This document shows positions 39,057 through 49,094 of a stretch of 64,000 nucleotides of DNA, piece after piece. Under the pieces are notes generated by a model. That model was given only the letters and a program-made list of their open reading frames with translations. It searched no databases and had not been told where the DNA came from. Source of the DNA: Atopsyche davidsoni (Eukaryota; Arthropoda; Insecta; Trichoptera; Hydrobiosidae); NCBI GenBank assembly GCA_022113835.1, contig JAILWY010000020.1, forward strand, positions 6,047,501 through 6,111,500, given 5' to 3'. Position 1 is the stretch's first letter, and each line of letters starts with the position of its first letter. Both the position numbers and the translations under genes were made by a program.

Positions 39057-39500
39057 CTAGCCTAACCTAACAGAATTCCTCATGGCTCTAAAACGTTTAA
39101 GAACATATATCTGTATAGTCCACGTAGTCTGTATAGCCTCAACCGCACGCCCATGGCTTAATTCATAATAACCCTTAATTACAAAGACACAATGACTGCG
39201 AAATATTTCCGGGCGGGATGTGTAGTTTGTGTTTCCGACACACAAGATGATAGTCTGCGTAGTCTGTAAAGCCTGAAGCGCAAATTCGAATAAATCCTTC
39301 ATTTTTCTATTACATAGACATTAAAGACACTAATATTTTGCGTTTCTCGCGGGATGCGCAGTTCGTGTTTCCGGGTGATACCGCGCCTTTAGGGTGATAT
39401 CTACGTAGTCTGTATAGCCTCAAACGCGTGCAGAGGCTTCCAGGGATCGCCAGTTTTCGATTTGTAATCGAGACGTGAGTTTTACGTAGTCTGTACAGCC
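39057..39500. repeat. Tandem repeat X: four diverged units with CGTAGTCTGTATAGCC
   Basis: CACGTAGTCTGTATAGCCTC (39121), TGCGTAGTCTGTAAAGCCTG (39256), CTACGTAGTCTGTATAGCCT (39401) and TTACGTAGTCTGTACAGCC (39482). TTCGTGTTTCCGGGTGATA and TTTGTGTTTCCGACACAC are the second anchor. Arginine/threonine-rich minus frames reflect the repeats. Confidence 0.7.
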
Positions 39501-39604
39501 GCGACCGCGGAGTCATTGCCGAAGCGGTGATCGGAGGTCGCGGCGCTCCGGACTGCCTTCCTGGAACCTTGGCGGCTGCGAGGCCTTCTTTACCATTTTT
39601 TTTT

Positions 39605-39740
39605 TTGGGTAAGGTTAGGTTAGGTTAGGTTTGATTCGATTTAACAGATTCGCACACGCAACGACGTGAAAATCTTTTTTAATTTTTTGGTCGATTCGCA
39701 CGCGAAACGACGAGATATTATCTGTAAAATATTTTTTTTA
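39605..39740. repeat. Short telomere-type run and small direct repeat
   Basis: GGTTAGGTTAGGTTAGGTTT at about 39611 is a run of TTAGG-type units. It is followed by two copies of a 46-base unit with GATTCGCACACGCAACGACG and TCGATTCGCACGCGAAACGA. Confidence 0.65.
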
Positions 39741-40139
39741 AACTTGTCACCTGTTAGAATTTACTATGTCATCTTTTAATTTCACCGAAAAAAAATTAAA
39801 ATAATACTATCTAATCGTTTTTTTTTTTTATGATATTGCATATATATTGACACAATATATAGATTACAATACCATTAGTGTTAACTATGAATTATAAGTA
39901 TTTGTTTTGCACTTGGTTCGGGTTGCATGTCAGATCTACAACGAATTCAGTAACGCGAGGTGAGCTGCGGATTAGTCGAGATAAGGTCAGACTAGATAAG
40001 ATAAGTTTACTCTGGTTAAGGTCAGATTAAAACTCACGCAGATAACCATCATAGACTAAGATAAGTTTTCCGCTTGTAATTACGGAAGGTCAGTGTAATA
40101 ATACTTATAATATATATTATACCATATATATATACACCA
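39741..40139. other. AT-rich, nothing recognised
   Basis: AGATAAG-type short repeats (GATAAGGTCAGACTAGATAA) at 39980-40070 are noted, but no element is defined. Confidence 0.35.
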
Positions 40140-40480
40140 AATGTTATGTCGTCTCAGTTCGCCTTTACGAAGTCGAAGCTTTGACTCTGAAGACAGCTAC
40201 TATGCGAAGAATTAAGACATTTGAAATTGTGGCTGTATCATGAACTCTTAACGCTGGTGAAGAAGCGGAAGCGGTTTTTCATAACAATAAATATGGCATC
40301 CTCCAGCTGATTGTCCAAGGGAAAATCGAAGGTAAAATGGGAATTTGCGCCAGTGGCTGGAGATCGGAAGTGCAGCCGAATTGATGAGACTGGCCAAGGA
40401 TAGGAATATGTTCGAGGAAATGGTCACCAACCTTCTATTAGGAGAGGCAACAGAAGAAGAATATATACGCCCGAAATTAA
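40140..40480 (+). pseudogene. LINE reverse-transcriptase C-terminal region, frameshifted
   Basis: CYVVSVRLYEVEALTLKTAT, MRRIKTFEI, then KKRKRFF, NKYGILQLIVQGKIEGK and RQWLEIGSAAELMRLAKDR, FEEMVTNLLLGEATEEEYI. These reproduce the order of the LINE ending at 24.3 kb in three shifting frames. The AKDR.MFEEMV..LL end is the normal protein terminus. The 3' boundary is near 40480. Confidence 0.8.
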
Positions 40481-40631
40481 ATTCAATCATGACGACTGTG
40501 CGGACATACATAAACACTATTATTCTAGAATGTACTATTTTTAATATGACTTGTGTCTCTGTAGCGGGATCTTGCTGTGCTATCAAGTAAGCATCAAATT
40601 GAATCGCAAATCCGTGTATTGTTATTGTGAA

Positions 40632-40655
40632 TCCGATACCGAGACTGAAACGTCG
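40632..40655 (+). ncRNA. Remnant of hammerhead-like motif
   Basis: Only GAGACTGAAACGTCGGAAG survives, the second box with ACGTC and the downstream sequence seen at 26909. There is no box 1. Confidence 0.25.
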
Positions 40656-40744
40656 GAAGCATCATATTAAAACGCAGTACAACACAATCTAATATCGGCG
40701 TCACCCAAAACTTGCGAGCACACAATTTACTGTTAGAAACGTTG

Positions 40745-40970
40745 CTCGGTTTTTGGTGAGGCCCCTGCGCCCCCGCGGTGCCCCCGGGGGGCCTCGGGGG
40801 GGCCTTGAGGGGGGGGGAGACTCGGGAGGCCTCGGGGGGTCTCGGGGGGTCTCGGGGAGTCTCGGGGGGTCTGGGGGGGCTCCGCGCCGCCGGGCGGCCT
40901 TGCCGCGGCCTTCCGCGGCCCGCTCGGCCGAATGTCTGAAGAAATGGCATTGTCTGTGGTCGCGCGCCGA
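40745..40970. other. G-rich CpG block with repeated CTCGGGGGGT units
   Basis: Between 40808 and 40885 the 10-base unit CTCGGGGGGT (with GGAGT and GGAGGC variants) is repeated about six times on the plus strand. It has four or more G-runs of at least five, which makes a strong G-quadruplex candidate. Proline-rich minus frames are composition artefacts. Confidence 0.65.
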
Positions 40971-40980
40971 GACCGTATAC

Positions 40981-41781
40981 CAGGGGTTCCCAACATTTTT
41001 TCACCCAAGAGCACATTCTAGAATGCCGATCGGGCGGCGGTCACCATTTATTTTTTCCAGGTATATTCATAGTTGGGCGTAGTCAATAGTACATACAATG
41101 CACAAAAATATTTAATTCCAAAAATATAATCATTATTAACACACTATAGGCGGGTAACCATATTGACTAAACTGGTGTGCGTAGCGGGCAAAATTCGCGT
41201 AAAATCTAGTCTACACATTTTCCGTTTAGCAACTTCGAGTTAATTAGTATATCAATAGTTTATTTTGCATACAATTTAAATTTTAAAATTTATTTTAAAA
41301 CAGGGGTGGTGGCCGTCTCAATTACAAAATGGCCACCCTCTGCGTAAACATTTAAATTATGAGTGATCGGCATGAAAACAATAACAAGACGAAATTTATT
41401 GTTCCCTATCTTTATTTTATAAACAAATAACAAAGAAATAACGTTGACGAGTCTAAACAAACATTACGAGCTGTAAACCTAAAGAGTAAATTGACCTTAT
41501 GCCGCTTTTAGTGTAAACACATTCAAACAGGTATTTCTGTACCTGCCCCGCCTTTAGACAGCAGTCAGCGAAGCGGGTATTAATACCCGCCCCGCTTTTA
41601 GTGTGTTAATATAAAAATATAATTATTTTCGCTTTATTTCTCTGTTACTAAATATTAATATTTTTCACAACCTTTTATTGTAAACTTTGATATTTTTTTA
41701 TCGCTGTCGCACAGCGGCGGGCACACGTAAAACGGTCGGCGGGCGCCACGGTGCCCGCGGGCATAGGGTTGGGGACCACTG
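40981..41781. mobile_element. hAT MITE (family D), copy 3, split by a nested TTAA element
   Basis: CAGGGGTTCCCAACATTTTT opens and GGTTGGGGACCACTG closes. The flanks CCGTATAC (40973-40980) and CCGCAGAC (41782-41789) match at six of eight bases, a decayed target duplication. Bases 41136-41609 are an inserted family E element. Removing it restores a normal family D copy of about 330 bases. Confidence 0.82.
41136..41609. mobile_element. Family E (TTAA-target MITE), nested copy
   Basis: TTAA CACACTATAGGCGGGTA at the left and CCCGCTTTTAGTGTG TTAA at the right give inverted ends of about 10-14 bases inside a TTAA target, as in piggyBac-type elements. GACGAGTCTAAACAAACATT and TAGACAGCAGTCAGCGAAGC match the copy at 48504-48946. 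There is no transposase. The short palindrome GCGGGTATTAATACCCGC lies next to the right end. Confidence 0.82.
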
Positions 41782-41789
41782 CCGCAGAC

Positions 41790-42140
41790 AATCCGCGGGC
41801 GGCAAGATCCGCCAACGACATCCTTTGCCCCGGCACGGCAATGAATTTCAATTTGTTTTTTTTTTTTTTAATAATTGTATTTTTTAGCATGTGACATTGG
41901 GGGAGTGCGGCGCGTGTGTGAAAAATGCCATGAATTTTTCGAATGCCAAGCAACGCTGCCACGGACGAATAATAAACAGTCAAACTCGATGCACCGTGTA
42001 CTATAAACATGAACTAGTGATGGGCATAATCGAATAATTAGTAAACAGTAACTATAACTGAATCGATTCATCGATGTCAATTATTGAATAAACAGTGTTT
42101 AAAGTAACCCGGTTGGATCTAGAAAATAATAATTAATCCA
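41790..42140. other. No recognised gene
   Basis: Frames crossing 41675-42080 are shadows of the preceding element end or unrecognised. Confidence 0.35.
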
Positions 42141-42144
42141 CATT

Positions 42145-42285
42145 TACGTCTATTTTTGGATTGAACGTCAATCAGGTGCGTTGGGGTTAGTACACCGGCC
42201 GTGTAAGCCTGGGGATGTGGGTTCAAATCCCACACAATCATCTTCTATGTGTGAACTAATATGCCTAATTATATTAGTAATCCAC
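42145..42285 (+). mobile_element. Family T copy, internally deleted
   Basis: The 5' inverted end TCTATTTTTGGATTGAACGT CAATCAGGTGCG is joined directly to GGGGTTAGTACACCGGCCGT. The A-box half is therefore lost. The B box (GGTTCAAATCCC) and the 3' CTTCTATGTGTGAACTAATA segment remain. Confidence 0.65.
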
Positions 42286-42569
42286 ATTTATTTAAAATGT
42301 GTATAGGTAAATGCGGGTATTTGCGGGGTGTGCTGTACTGTTTTCTGCTCCATCTCGAGCGACCTTGACGCCCGGGATCAAAACAAATAACAGCAATAAA
42401 GTGCGATTAATAATAATTTTACTATGTATAAACACTGATAACTTATCTGCCGCAGCCGCCAAGATGCCGTCACTGGCCGGCAGAAACACCACAACCGTCA
42501 ATTTTAGAACCGCACTACTGGTACCATCTTCAAGGGATGGTGAAATTATAAAAAAAAACAAAATAAAGC

Positions 42570-43110
42570 ATCTCCTTTTAGGAGGTTGTTGACCATTTCC
42601 TCGAACATATCCCTATCCTGGACCAGTCTCACCAATTCGGCTGTACTTCCGATCTCCAACCACTGGCGCAAATTCCCCTTTTACCTTGGAAAATCAACTG
42701 GAGGAAGCCTTACATATTGATACGAAAAACGTGAACAAAATAGATCTTTCGCTTCTTCACCAACGTCAAGAGTTCTTTATTGGTTTTTTGTTGTGAAGAC
42801 CATCTCACAGGAAGTACGATTTTGCCTATACAGATTTGTGTGGGATTTGAATCCACATTCCCCAAGCTTACATGGCCGGTGCATTACCAATTATACCAAC
42901 GAATCACTAGTACTAAGCAATAATTTTTTAACGCTTTTAAGAGTTCCATTCTGTGCAAGACGCGTTCACAACCCTTGGCGTACGTTTAGCTACATTTCTG
43001 CCGCCTCAATTCTTCGCATAGAAGCAGTCATGAGTGTCCAAGCTTCGACTCCATAAAGGCGAACTGAGACGACATAACATTTCGTGAATCTCCCACAAAA
43101 TTTCAGGGTT
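42570..43110 (-). pseudogene. LINE reverse-transcriptase C-terminal region interrupted by a family T insertion
   Basis: The minus strand gives GRFTKCYVVSVRLYGVEAWT and RRIEAAEM (43090-43000). After the inserted family T copy come LRQWLEIGSTAELVRLVQDR and DMFEEMVNNLLKGDA (42690-42575). The order matches the fragments at 24.3 and 40.2 kb. It ends at the 96-bp TTAA MITE. Confidence 0.78.
42828..42937 (-). mobile_element. Family T core inserted in LINE remnant
   Basis: TTTGTGTGGGATTTGAATCC, CAAGCTTACATGGCCGGTGC and TTATACCAACGAATCACTAG belong to the same subfamily as 9945-10075. The inverted ends are absent. Confidence 0.65.
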
Positions 43111-43117
43111 ATGTATA

Positions 43118-43213
43118 TTAACACGTTGACTGCCGTGATTGAAATTAAACCTAAAAACGTGAAAACAATTTTAGGACATTTTACGAAAATCCGCTTGGCA
43201 GTCAACGTGTTAA
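43118..43213. mobile_element. 96-bp TTAA MITE with 17-base perfect ends
   Basis: TTAACACGTTGACTGCC at the left and GGCAGTCAACGTGTTAA at the right are perfect inverted repeats that include the TTAA. The interior has no coding capacity. These ends recur throughout satellite H at 37.2-38.3 kb. Confidence 0.85.
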
Positions 43214-43217
43214 GCTT

Positions 43218-43840
43218 AGTACTATTAACGGCCTAGTCCGCATAATCGAGATTTTTTGATCATTTTCTAGTCCGTTTTGCGAAAAATCCACTGCATCAAT
43301 CGAAAAAATTTAAATGCAAAAAGTTTGATATATCCCTTCTTCCGAATAAAATATATTTTTATTTCTTATAAATTTACTATCAATATGATAAATATGTGTT
43401 TTTCCGATTGAAGTGTAGGAATTTGGAGATTCATCTGGTCCATTTTACAAAAGTCCTTAACATTTAAAAGTTTTTTTTTTTAAATTGAAATTAAAAGATC
43501 AAGTATAAACCATGTGCGCCTTATTATTTTAAAAATTAAAAAAAAAAAAATCTTCAACAAACTTTGGTTTTGAAAAGTCGTCATTTTATCCACTTTTTCA
43601 ACATCTTCAAGATTTTATTTTACCCTGAAAATGGACGTTAATTAAATTATAAAAAATATGTGAATATAATTTATAGTTTTTTAAATACTCTGTAAAAAAA
43701 TCAGCTTTCGATGTAGAAAAATAAAGTGAAAATCAAATTAATTAAATGACACAATTCGCCAGGTAAAACGGTACTTTTTTGTGGGGGATTTGATGGGGGA
43801 TGGACACCAAGCAAGGTTACGTAGCAAGACCCTTAAAGTG
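43218..43840 (-). mobile_element. Family C element, copy 5, longest
   Basis: From TTAACGGCCTAGTCCGCATA at the left to GATGGACACCAAGCAAGG and GCAAGACCCTTAA at the right. In element sense the ends would read TTAAGGGTCTTGC and CTAGGCCGTTAA. This suggests short imperfect inverted ends around TTAA, but other copies do not all agree. Confidence 0.65.
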
Positions 43841-44227
43841 TGATAATATAATGGTTTATTAACCGTTTGACAGCTATCCATCAAAATCCTCAATCATTCC
43901 AAAAGTGCTATAGATAATTTGGATATTTAAAAATAAAAAAATGTGTTTTTACTGAAAATTTTAAAACTTTTGCAATTTTACATCGATTTACATATTTCTT
44001 TTAACGTTTTACAGATAGAGAATTAACAAAAACAACTATTTAAGGCAATCAATAAAGATATCAGTGGTAAATGAAGAAAAAAAAACGTGAAAGTAAAATT
44101 ATTGGTTTTTCTTTTGTACATCTTGTTACACTATTAGAATTTGCATTGAGGAAATTAGCTTTGATTTTATATCTTCGTCCTCTGACGTGAAACTTGATTC
44201 AGTGTCCGAAATATTATCATCACCCAA
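43841..44227. other. AT-rich, nothing recognised
   Basis: No supported feature. Confidence 0.35.
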
Positions 44228-44325
44228 CATGATCAGGTATTTTCAATACGTAAAAAAAATCATCTTTCGATATAGTAATAAAGTAACAATTAAATTAATG
44301 AAACGGTGCTACCTTTGGTGCGGAT
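44228..44325 (-). mobile_element. Family C, short fragment
   Basis: AATCATCTTTCGATATAGTA, ATAAAGTAACAATTAAATTA and GAAACGGTGCTACC correspond to the 5' end segment of the element. Confidence 0.5.
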
Positions 44326-44379
44326 AACTACCCCGACCGAAAACTCGATTTTTTTTTTTTTTTTGTTTTTCTATCCACG

Positions 44380-44695
44380 CTTTTGCGCCCCCGCGCCCGG
44401 GATGAGTGCGGGGTGAGTGCGGGATGAGTGCGGGGTGAGTGCGGGGCCAGCCGCGGTGTCGTGGAGCCGGGGCCCTGAGGCTCGGCCCAGTCCAGACGTG
44501 CCGCAGAAGGCGAGATGGAGCGTATCTGTGTCAAGTGCCTGGCCCAAGGTCAATGCCGCCCCGGGCTGGCCCCGGCGGCGTCTCCGGCCGCGGAGTCGCG
44601 CTGGTTCAACGGAACGCGAGGTATTCGCCGAGGAATGCAGCCGCGGATGCACTTCCTGCACTGCATAGCCTGATTGCACCAACCGACCGACGAAT
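44380..44695. other. CpG-rich block with four 11-base repeats
   Basis: GATGAGTGCGG / GGTGAGTGCGG units alternate four times at 44401-44444, followed by CpG-dense DNA to 44690. Frames on both strands lack recognised motifs. Confidence 0.5.
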
Positions 44696-45660
44696 TGCAT
44701 AAACCATTATATTATCACACTATAACCGTATGACGGCTATGCAGCCCCCTTCAAGTCATCCAAAGCTAATTCCTCCGATGGGCACTCAACGCCCCGTGGT
44801 TCGTCCAAAACGATACAAATGTTATGTGTCGGGGAAGTAATTAGAAACAGTTGAGAATGGTTATAAAATTTTTATTGTTCACTTAGAATATCGTATTATC
44901 AGTGTTATTTGCCCCTCTCGGAAGGTCACTAGCTTGACGTGTGACTCCGCGGATGCACAATACTTGAAGGACTCTCGTTCAACGTTTATAAATGTTAGAC
45001 TTTCAATATTTTAATTATGTTATTTATTACAAGACAGGGAGACTGTGTCTCCGTTCGTGGTCAGTTGAGATCTGAGCTAGGCGAGCAATGTCCTGAGCTC
45101 TCCAATACACAGGTACAAGACCTCCTACGAAGGGTCGGTCCTTACAACCATATAGATAGGGTACACACCGGACAGGGTCATAAACAAATGCACAAATGTT
45201 ATTAAACTAAATGGCAGTGTTTACTTAATAACAAAAGGTATAACACAGGATACAAGGACAATGGCAGCTCGTCCTTTGAAACTGTAATCTATAGGTTGGG
45301 AGGTCTATGACATCAGTCTCTTTTCTCACGTGACTACTACTGTTAGAATTTTTACATATTGAATGTGTATGATACATAACATATTGAATGTGCGTGGTCC
45401 ATAACACAAACACCAAGACGATCTACGACGTAATCATCGACCTCGCCCCCTTCTTCCAAATATCAACACCCCTTGTCCCAAACCCTTCGATTAGCCACCT
45501 TCTAGAATACAATCTAGAAAATTTGAAAAAGCCGCACACAACCACCCACCCCAACACATAACCCCATTGTGATACACGCCACCAAGCCAGAATGAAGGCG
45601 TTAAAGAAAAATTAGGTACTTGCTTTTTATCCGACCACCAAAAAACTTGTAACTAACCTT
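44696..45660. other. No recognised gene
   Basis: A 62-codon frame at 45017-45205 (LRSELGEQCPELSNTQVQDL) has a helical, transposon-like look but no family assignment. Nothing else is supported. Confidence 0.35.
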
Positions 45661-45668
45661 TTTTTTTC

Positions 45669-45690
45669 TTAACCTAACCTAACCTAACCC
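45669..45690. repeat. Short CCTAA (telomere-type) run
   Basis: AACCTAACCTAACCTAACCC, the reverse of TTAGG repeats, four units. Too short and too internal to be a telomere. Confidence 0.75.
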
Positions 45691-45764
45691 AACGAATCGA
45701 GCGGTCATGGAAATCTGCAATGAACGAAATAAACGCCACAACGGGACTCATCGTCTACATGAAA

Positions 45765-46232
45765 GTTGATTATAAAGTATTAAAAAAACTATCAATTATA
45801 TTTATATATTTTTTATTATTTAATTAACGTTCATTTTCAGGGTAAAATAAAATCTTGAAGATGTTGAAAAATTGGATAAAATGACGACATTTCAAAACCA
45901 AAGTTTGTTAAGATTTTAAATAATAAATAAAGAAAATAATAAATCGCACAGATTTTATATTTAATCTTTCAATTCCAATCGAAAAAAAGACTTTTAAATG
46001 TTTAGGACTCTTAGAACGGTGACATGACGAATCTCCAAATTCCTAAACATCAATCGGAAAAATACATATTTATCATATTAAAAGTAAATTTACAAGAAAT
46101 GAAAAAATATTTTGTTCGGAAGAAGGGATGCGTCTAACTTTTTGCATTTAAATTTTTTTGATTGGTGCAGTAAATTTTTAGCAAAACGGACTGGTTGATG
46201 ATCGAAAAAAACTCGTGTATGGGACTTGGACC
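45765..46232 (+). mobile_element. Family C element, copy 7 (left half of palindrome)
   Basis: AAAGTTGATTATAAAGTATT to TTAGCAAAACGGACTGG and GTATGGGACTTGGACCCTTA. The 5' terminal segment (CCTGGCGAAATCG) is missing. It abuts the inverted copy 8 with no spacer. Confidence 0.7.
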
Positions 46233-46818
46233 CTTAGGTCTAGGTCCCATAATCGAGTTTTTTTGATCATTTTCTAGTCCGTTTTGCGAAAAATCGACTG
46301 CACCAATCAAAAATATTTAAATGCAAAAAGTTTGATACATCCCTTTTTCCGAACACAATATATTTTTATTTCTTATAAATTTACTATTAATATGATAAAT
46401 ATGTGTTTTTCCGATTGAAGTGTAGGAATTTGGAGACTCGTCCGGTACATTTTCCAAGAATCCTAAACATTTAAAAGTCTTTTTTTCAATTGGAAATAAA
46501 AGATTAAATATAAACCATGTGCGTCTTATTAATTTAAAAGTTAAAAAAAAAAATCTTTAACAAACTTTGGTTTTGAAAAGTCGTCATTTTATCCAATTTT
46601 TCAACATCAAGATTTTGTTTCACCCCGAAAATTGACGTTAATTAAATAATAAAAAATATGTAAATATATTTTATAGTTTTTTAAATACTCTGTAAAAAAA
46701 TCAACTTTCGATGTAGAAAAATAAAGTGACAATTAAATAAATCAAATGACACGATTTCGCCAGGTAATGGACTGCCTCTGACACCAGAGGCAATTAAAAG
46801 GCTGGGAGCAACAGCCTT
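46233..46818 (-). mobile_element. Family C element, copy 8 (right half of palindrome)
   Basis: GGTCTAGGTCCCATAATCGA to CGATTTCGCCAGGTAATGGA, then CTGCCTCTGACACCAGAGGC and the AATTAAAAGGCTGGGAGCAA extension. With copy 7 it forms an inverted repeat of about 1 kb whose centre is CTTGGACCCTTAGGTCTAGG. Confidence 0.72.
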
Positions 46819-46819
46819 A

Positions 46820-46872
46820 AGCGGGTAACAAAATTGACTAAACTGATGTGCGTAGCGGGTAAAATTAATATT
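46820..46872 (+). mobile_element. Family E left-end fragment
   Basis: AAGCGGGTAACAAAATTGAC and TGATGTGCGTAGCGGGTAAA match bases just inside the left end of 41136-41609. The rest is missing. Confidence 0.5.
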
Positions 46873-46959
46873 TCAAATTATTTATAAAGAATAGTTGATG
46901 GTCAAAATTAAAATTGACTAGAACAGGCATTCTTTTATAATGAGACAACAAATGAGACT

Positions 46960-47115
46960 GCAAATCCGAAGGAGGTGTCGGCGCCACCTTCACGGCCGGT
47001 GTGGCGCGGGCCGCAAGCGAGCGACCTCCGCGGCAGAACGGTTCCAGCGGCGGGTATTTTTTTTTATTTTGTTATTTTTCTCTCCGCGGAGGTCGCCGGA
47101 ATAACGCAAATCGTC
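46960..47115. other. GC-rich patch
   Basis: AGGAGGTGTCGGCGCCACCT contains a short palindrome (GGTGTCGGCGCCACC is nearly symmetric). A 16-base element CTCCGCGG..AGGTCGC is partly mirrored (GCGACCTCCGCGG at 47021 and CCGCGGAGGTCGC at 47083). No gene is supported. Confidence 0.35.
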
Positions 47116-47310
47116 GTGATTAATTCCGCAGCAAGGACGGCGTTGCAAATTTTCAAACGCCTATCTTTTCACTGGCGATGGATAATGAGCATTTTAAAAA
47201 ATGCGCACTGCAACGCAGCGAGGTTTGAAATTATCATTTGACACGTGAGATATCTCATAATTTTGAGGATTTTAAGCATCTCGACACCAGAGAAACCAAA
47301 TCGTCTAAGT

Positions 47311-47521
47311 CAGTGGTCCCCAACCCTATGGCCGCGGGCACCATGGCGCCCGCCGACCGTTTTACGTGTGCCCGCCGATGTGCGACCACGATAAAAAATT
47401 ATTTATGTTGAAGAAAAAAAAAATATTTAGTAATTAAACAGAGAAATAAAAAAATAAATGGTGCCCGCCGCCCGGGCATTCTAGAATGTGCTCTAGAGTG
47501 CAAAAAGGTTGGGGACCCCTG
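47311..47521. mobile_element. hAT MITE (family D), copy 4
   Basis: CAGTGGTCCCCAACCCTATG opens and AAAAGGTTGGGGACCCCTG closes. Flanks GTCTAAGT (47303-47310) and GTCTCAGT (47522-47529) agree at seven of eight bases. It is inverted relative to copies 1-3. Confidence 0.85.
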
Positions 47522-47529
47522 GTCTCAGT

Positions 47530-48178
47530 CAATAATCAAGCGAGACGTGTTAGGTCAATTGGATAGAAGCGCGTATTCGAATATCTTGAATTGATGATCA
47601 AAAACTGCATAAATCACAATCTTTCACATCTAAGTCATAGTATAAGCAAAAATTATCAAGATCATTAAAAGTTCTTAGCAAAGACGTTAAGCGACTTTAT
47701 TACAAGTCGAAAATAATAAAAAAAAAAAAAATAATAATTACGACCTTTGACAAAAAACTTTCGAGTAATATATACCCAATTATTTTTTATTTATTTACAT
47801 ATTATATACACATTCAATTGTACGTATTATTATTACTTGTATTTTGCAATATCATAGTAATCGTTGTGCATGTAGTTATTTATAATCTGATATCCTTGTA
47901 TTGCTTAAAAATCATTATAATAATTAAGTAAATATAGTGATACATAGGCGTATACTAAATCTACCATCTGAGCATGCATGCATACTTATCAAGTGAAGTC
48001 CGAATTGATAATCAGAAATAATTATCAGAGTAACTAATAAAATAAAATTATACAAAGGCCTACAGTCAACCCGACCTTTGAGCAAACTGAAAAAAACTAA
48101 GTAAATACAGTCATATAATACAGTGGCGAACAGTTATTTCAATATCTAATCGAGTCAAATGCTCAGTGAAAAAAAACT
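47530..48178. other. AT-rich, nothing recognised
   Basis: No frame or repeat supported. Confidence 0.35.
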
Positions 48179-48179
48179 G

Positions 48180-48430
48180 AGTGGATAGGAGTCTCTCCTG
48201 TGCGTGGACTGATTCACGGTTGAGTTATTCGCATCCGCGAGGCTCGCGGGGAAGTAGGAGGGGAGGTGCCTCAAGGTCCGCTCCTGGTGAAATGTCAGCA
48301 GCGAAGCCTTCGTCACCCCCCCCCCAGCGACCTTGCGGCCCGCCGTACACGACGGGCCTCCGAAATGCCTTCAACCGCGACGGCGAATCGGCCGCCTCGC
48401 AGCTGGAGGGATCCCTTTTCAAATCTGCGT
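48180..48430. other. CpG-rich block
   Basis: Overlapping 65-88-codon frames on three tracks (83 codons at 48181-48432) without recognised domains. GC falls abruptly after 48425 into T-rich DNA. Confidence 0.4.
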
Positions 48431-48503
48431 AAAGTATATATATATATTTTTTTTTTTTTCAGTTTTTCAGGAATTGCTTTGCTCTTAGGTGTTATGCCGC
48501 ATT

Positions 48504-48946
48504 TTAACACACTTTAAGCGGGTACCAAATTGACTAAACTGATGTGCGCAGCGGGCAAAATTCGCGTAAAATTGCGCGTGCGAAATCTAGTCTATACACT
48601 CTTTGATTTGCGTGTAGTCAAATAAATCGTTTCCTATAAAAAGTTGGACCACTTCATACACACTTTGCGGATTACTTGGCATCCTTTTTGTCCTAAAAAT
48701 TGTTCAATAATTGGAGGATTATCATTCTCTGACCACTCCACTTTGCTCAGAATCACTGGACAGTATTGGTAGAAGTAACGTTGACGAGTCCTGAAACAAA
48801 CATTTCGAGCTGTAAACCTGAAGAATAAAATGACCTTCGGCCGCTTTTAGAGTTAACACATTCAAAAACGTATTAATATGCGCCCCGCCTTCAGACGGCA
48901 GTCAGCGAAACGGGTACTAGTACCCGCCCCGCCTTTAGTGTGTTAA
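48504..48946. mobile_element. Family E (TTAA-target MITE), complete copy
   Basis: TTAA CACACTTTAAGCGGGTAC at the left and CCGCCTTTAGTGTG TTAA at the right, 443 bases including both TTAA. The interior includes TCGCGTAAAATTGCGCGTGC, ACGTTGACGAGTCC and a palindrome GCGGGTACTAGTACCCGC beside the right end (with one changed base). No transposase. Confidence 0.85.
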
Positions 48947-49094
48947 GCTAGTTTTCTACGTTCCGGTCTCGATTCTGAAACCACCTGATCCTGAAATATC
49001 GGAAACTACAAATGAAGTTCTGATATTTAAACTCTGACTTAGACTGTTAAATTAAGTGTATTTGCAGGTTATAGGAATACGCTGTCCTTACCTT

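Noticed and set aside
40733..41016. Proline/arginine-rich minus frames
   Set aside because: They reflect the CTCGGGGGGT repeat and the GC-rich block.
43218..43840. Family C as a piggyBac-type element
   Set aside because: One copy looks TTAA-bounded, but the ends read GGG..CCC and not CCC..GGG, and other copies lack the TTAA or the inverted ends.
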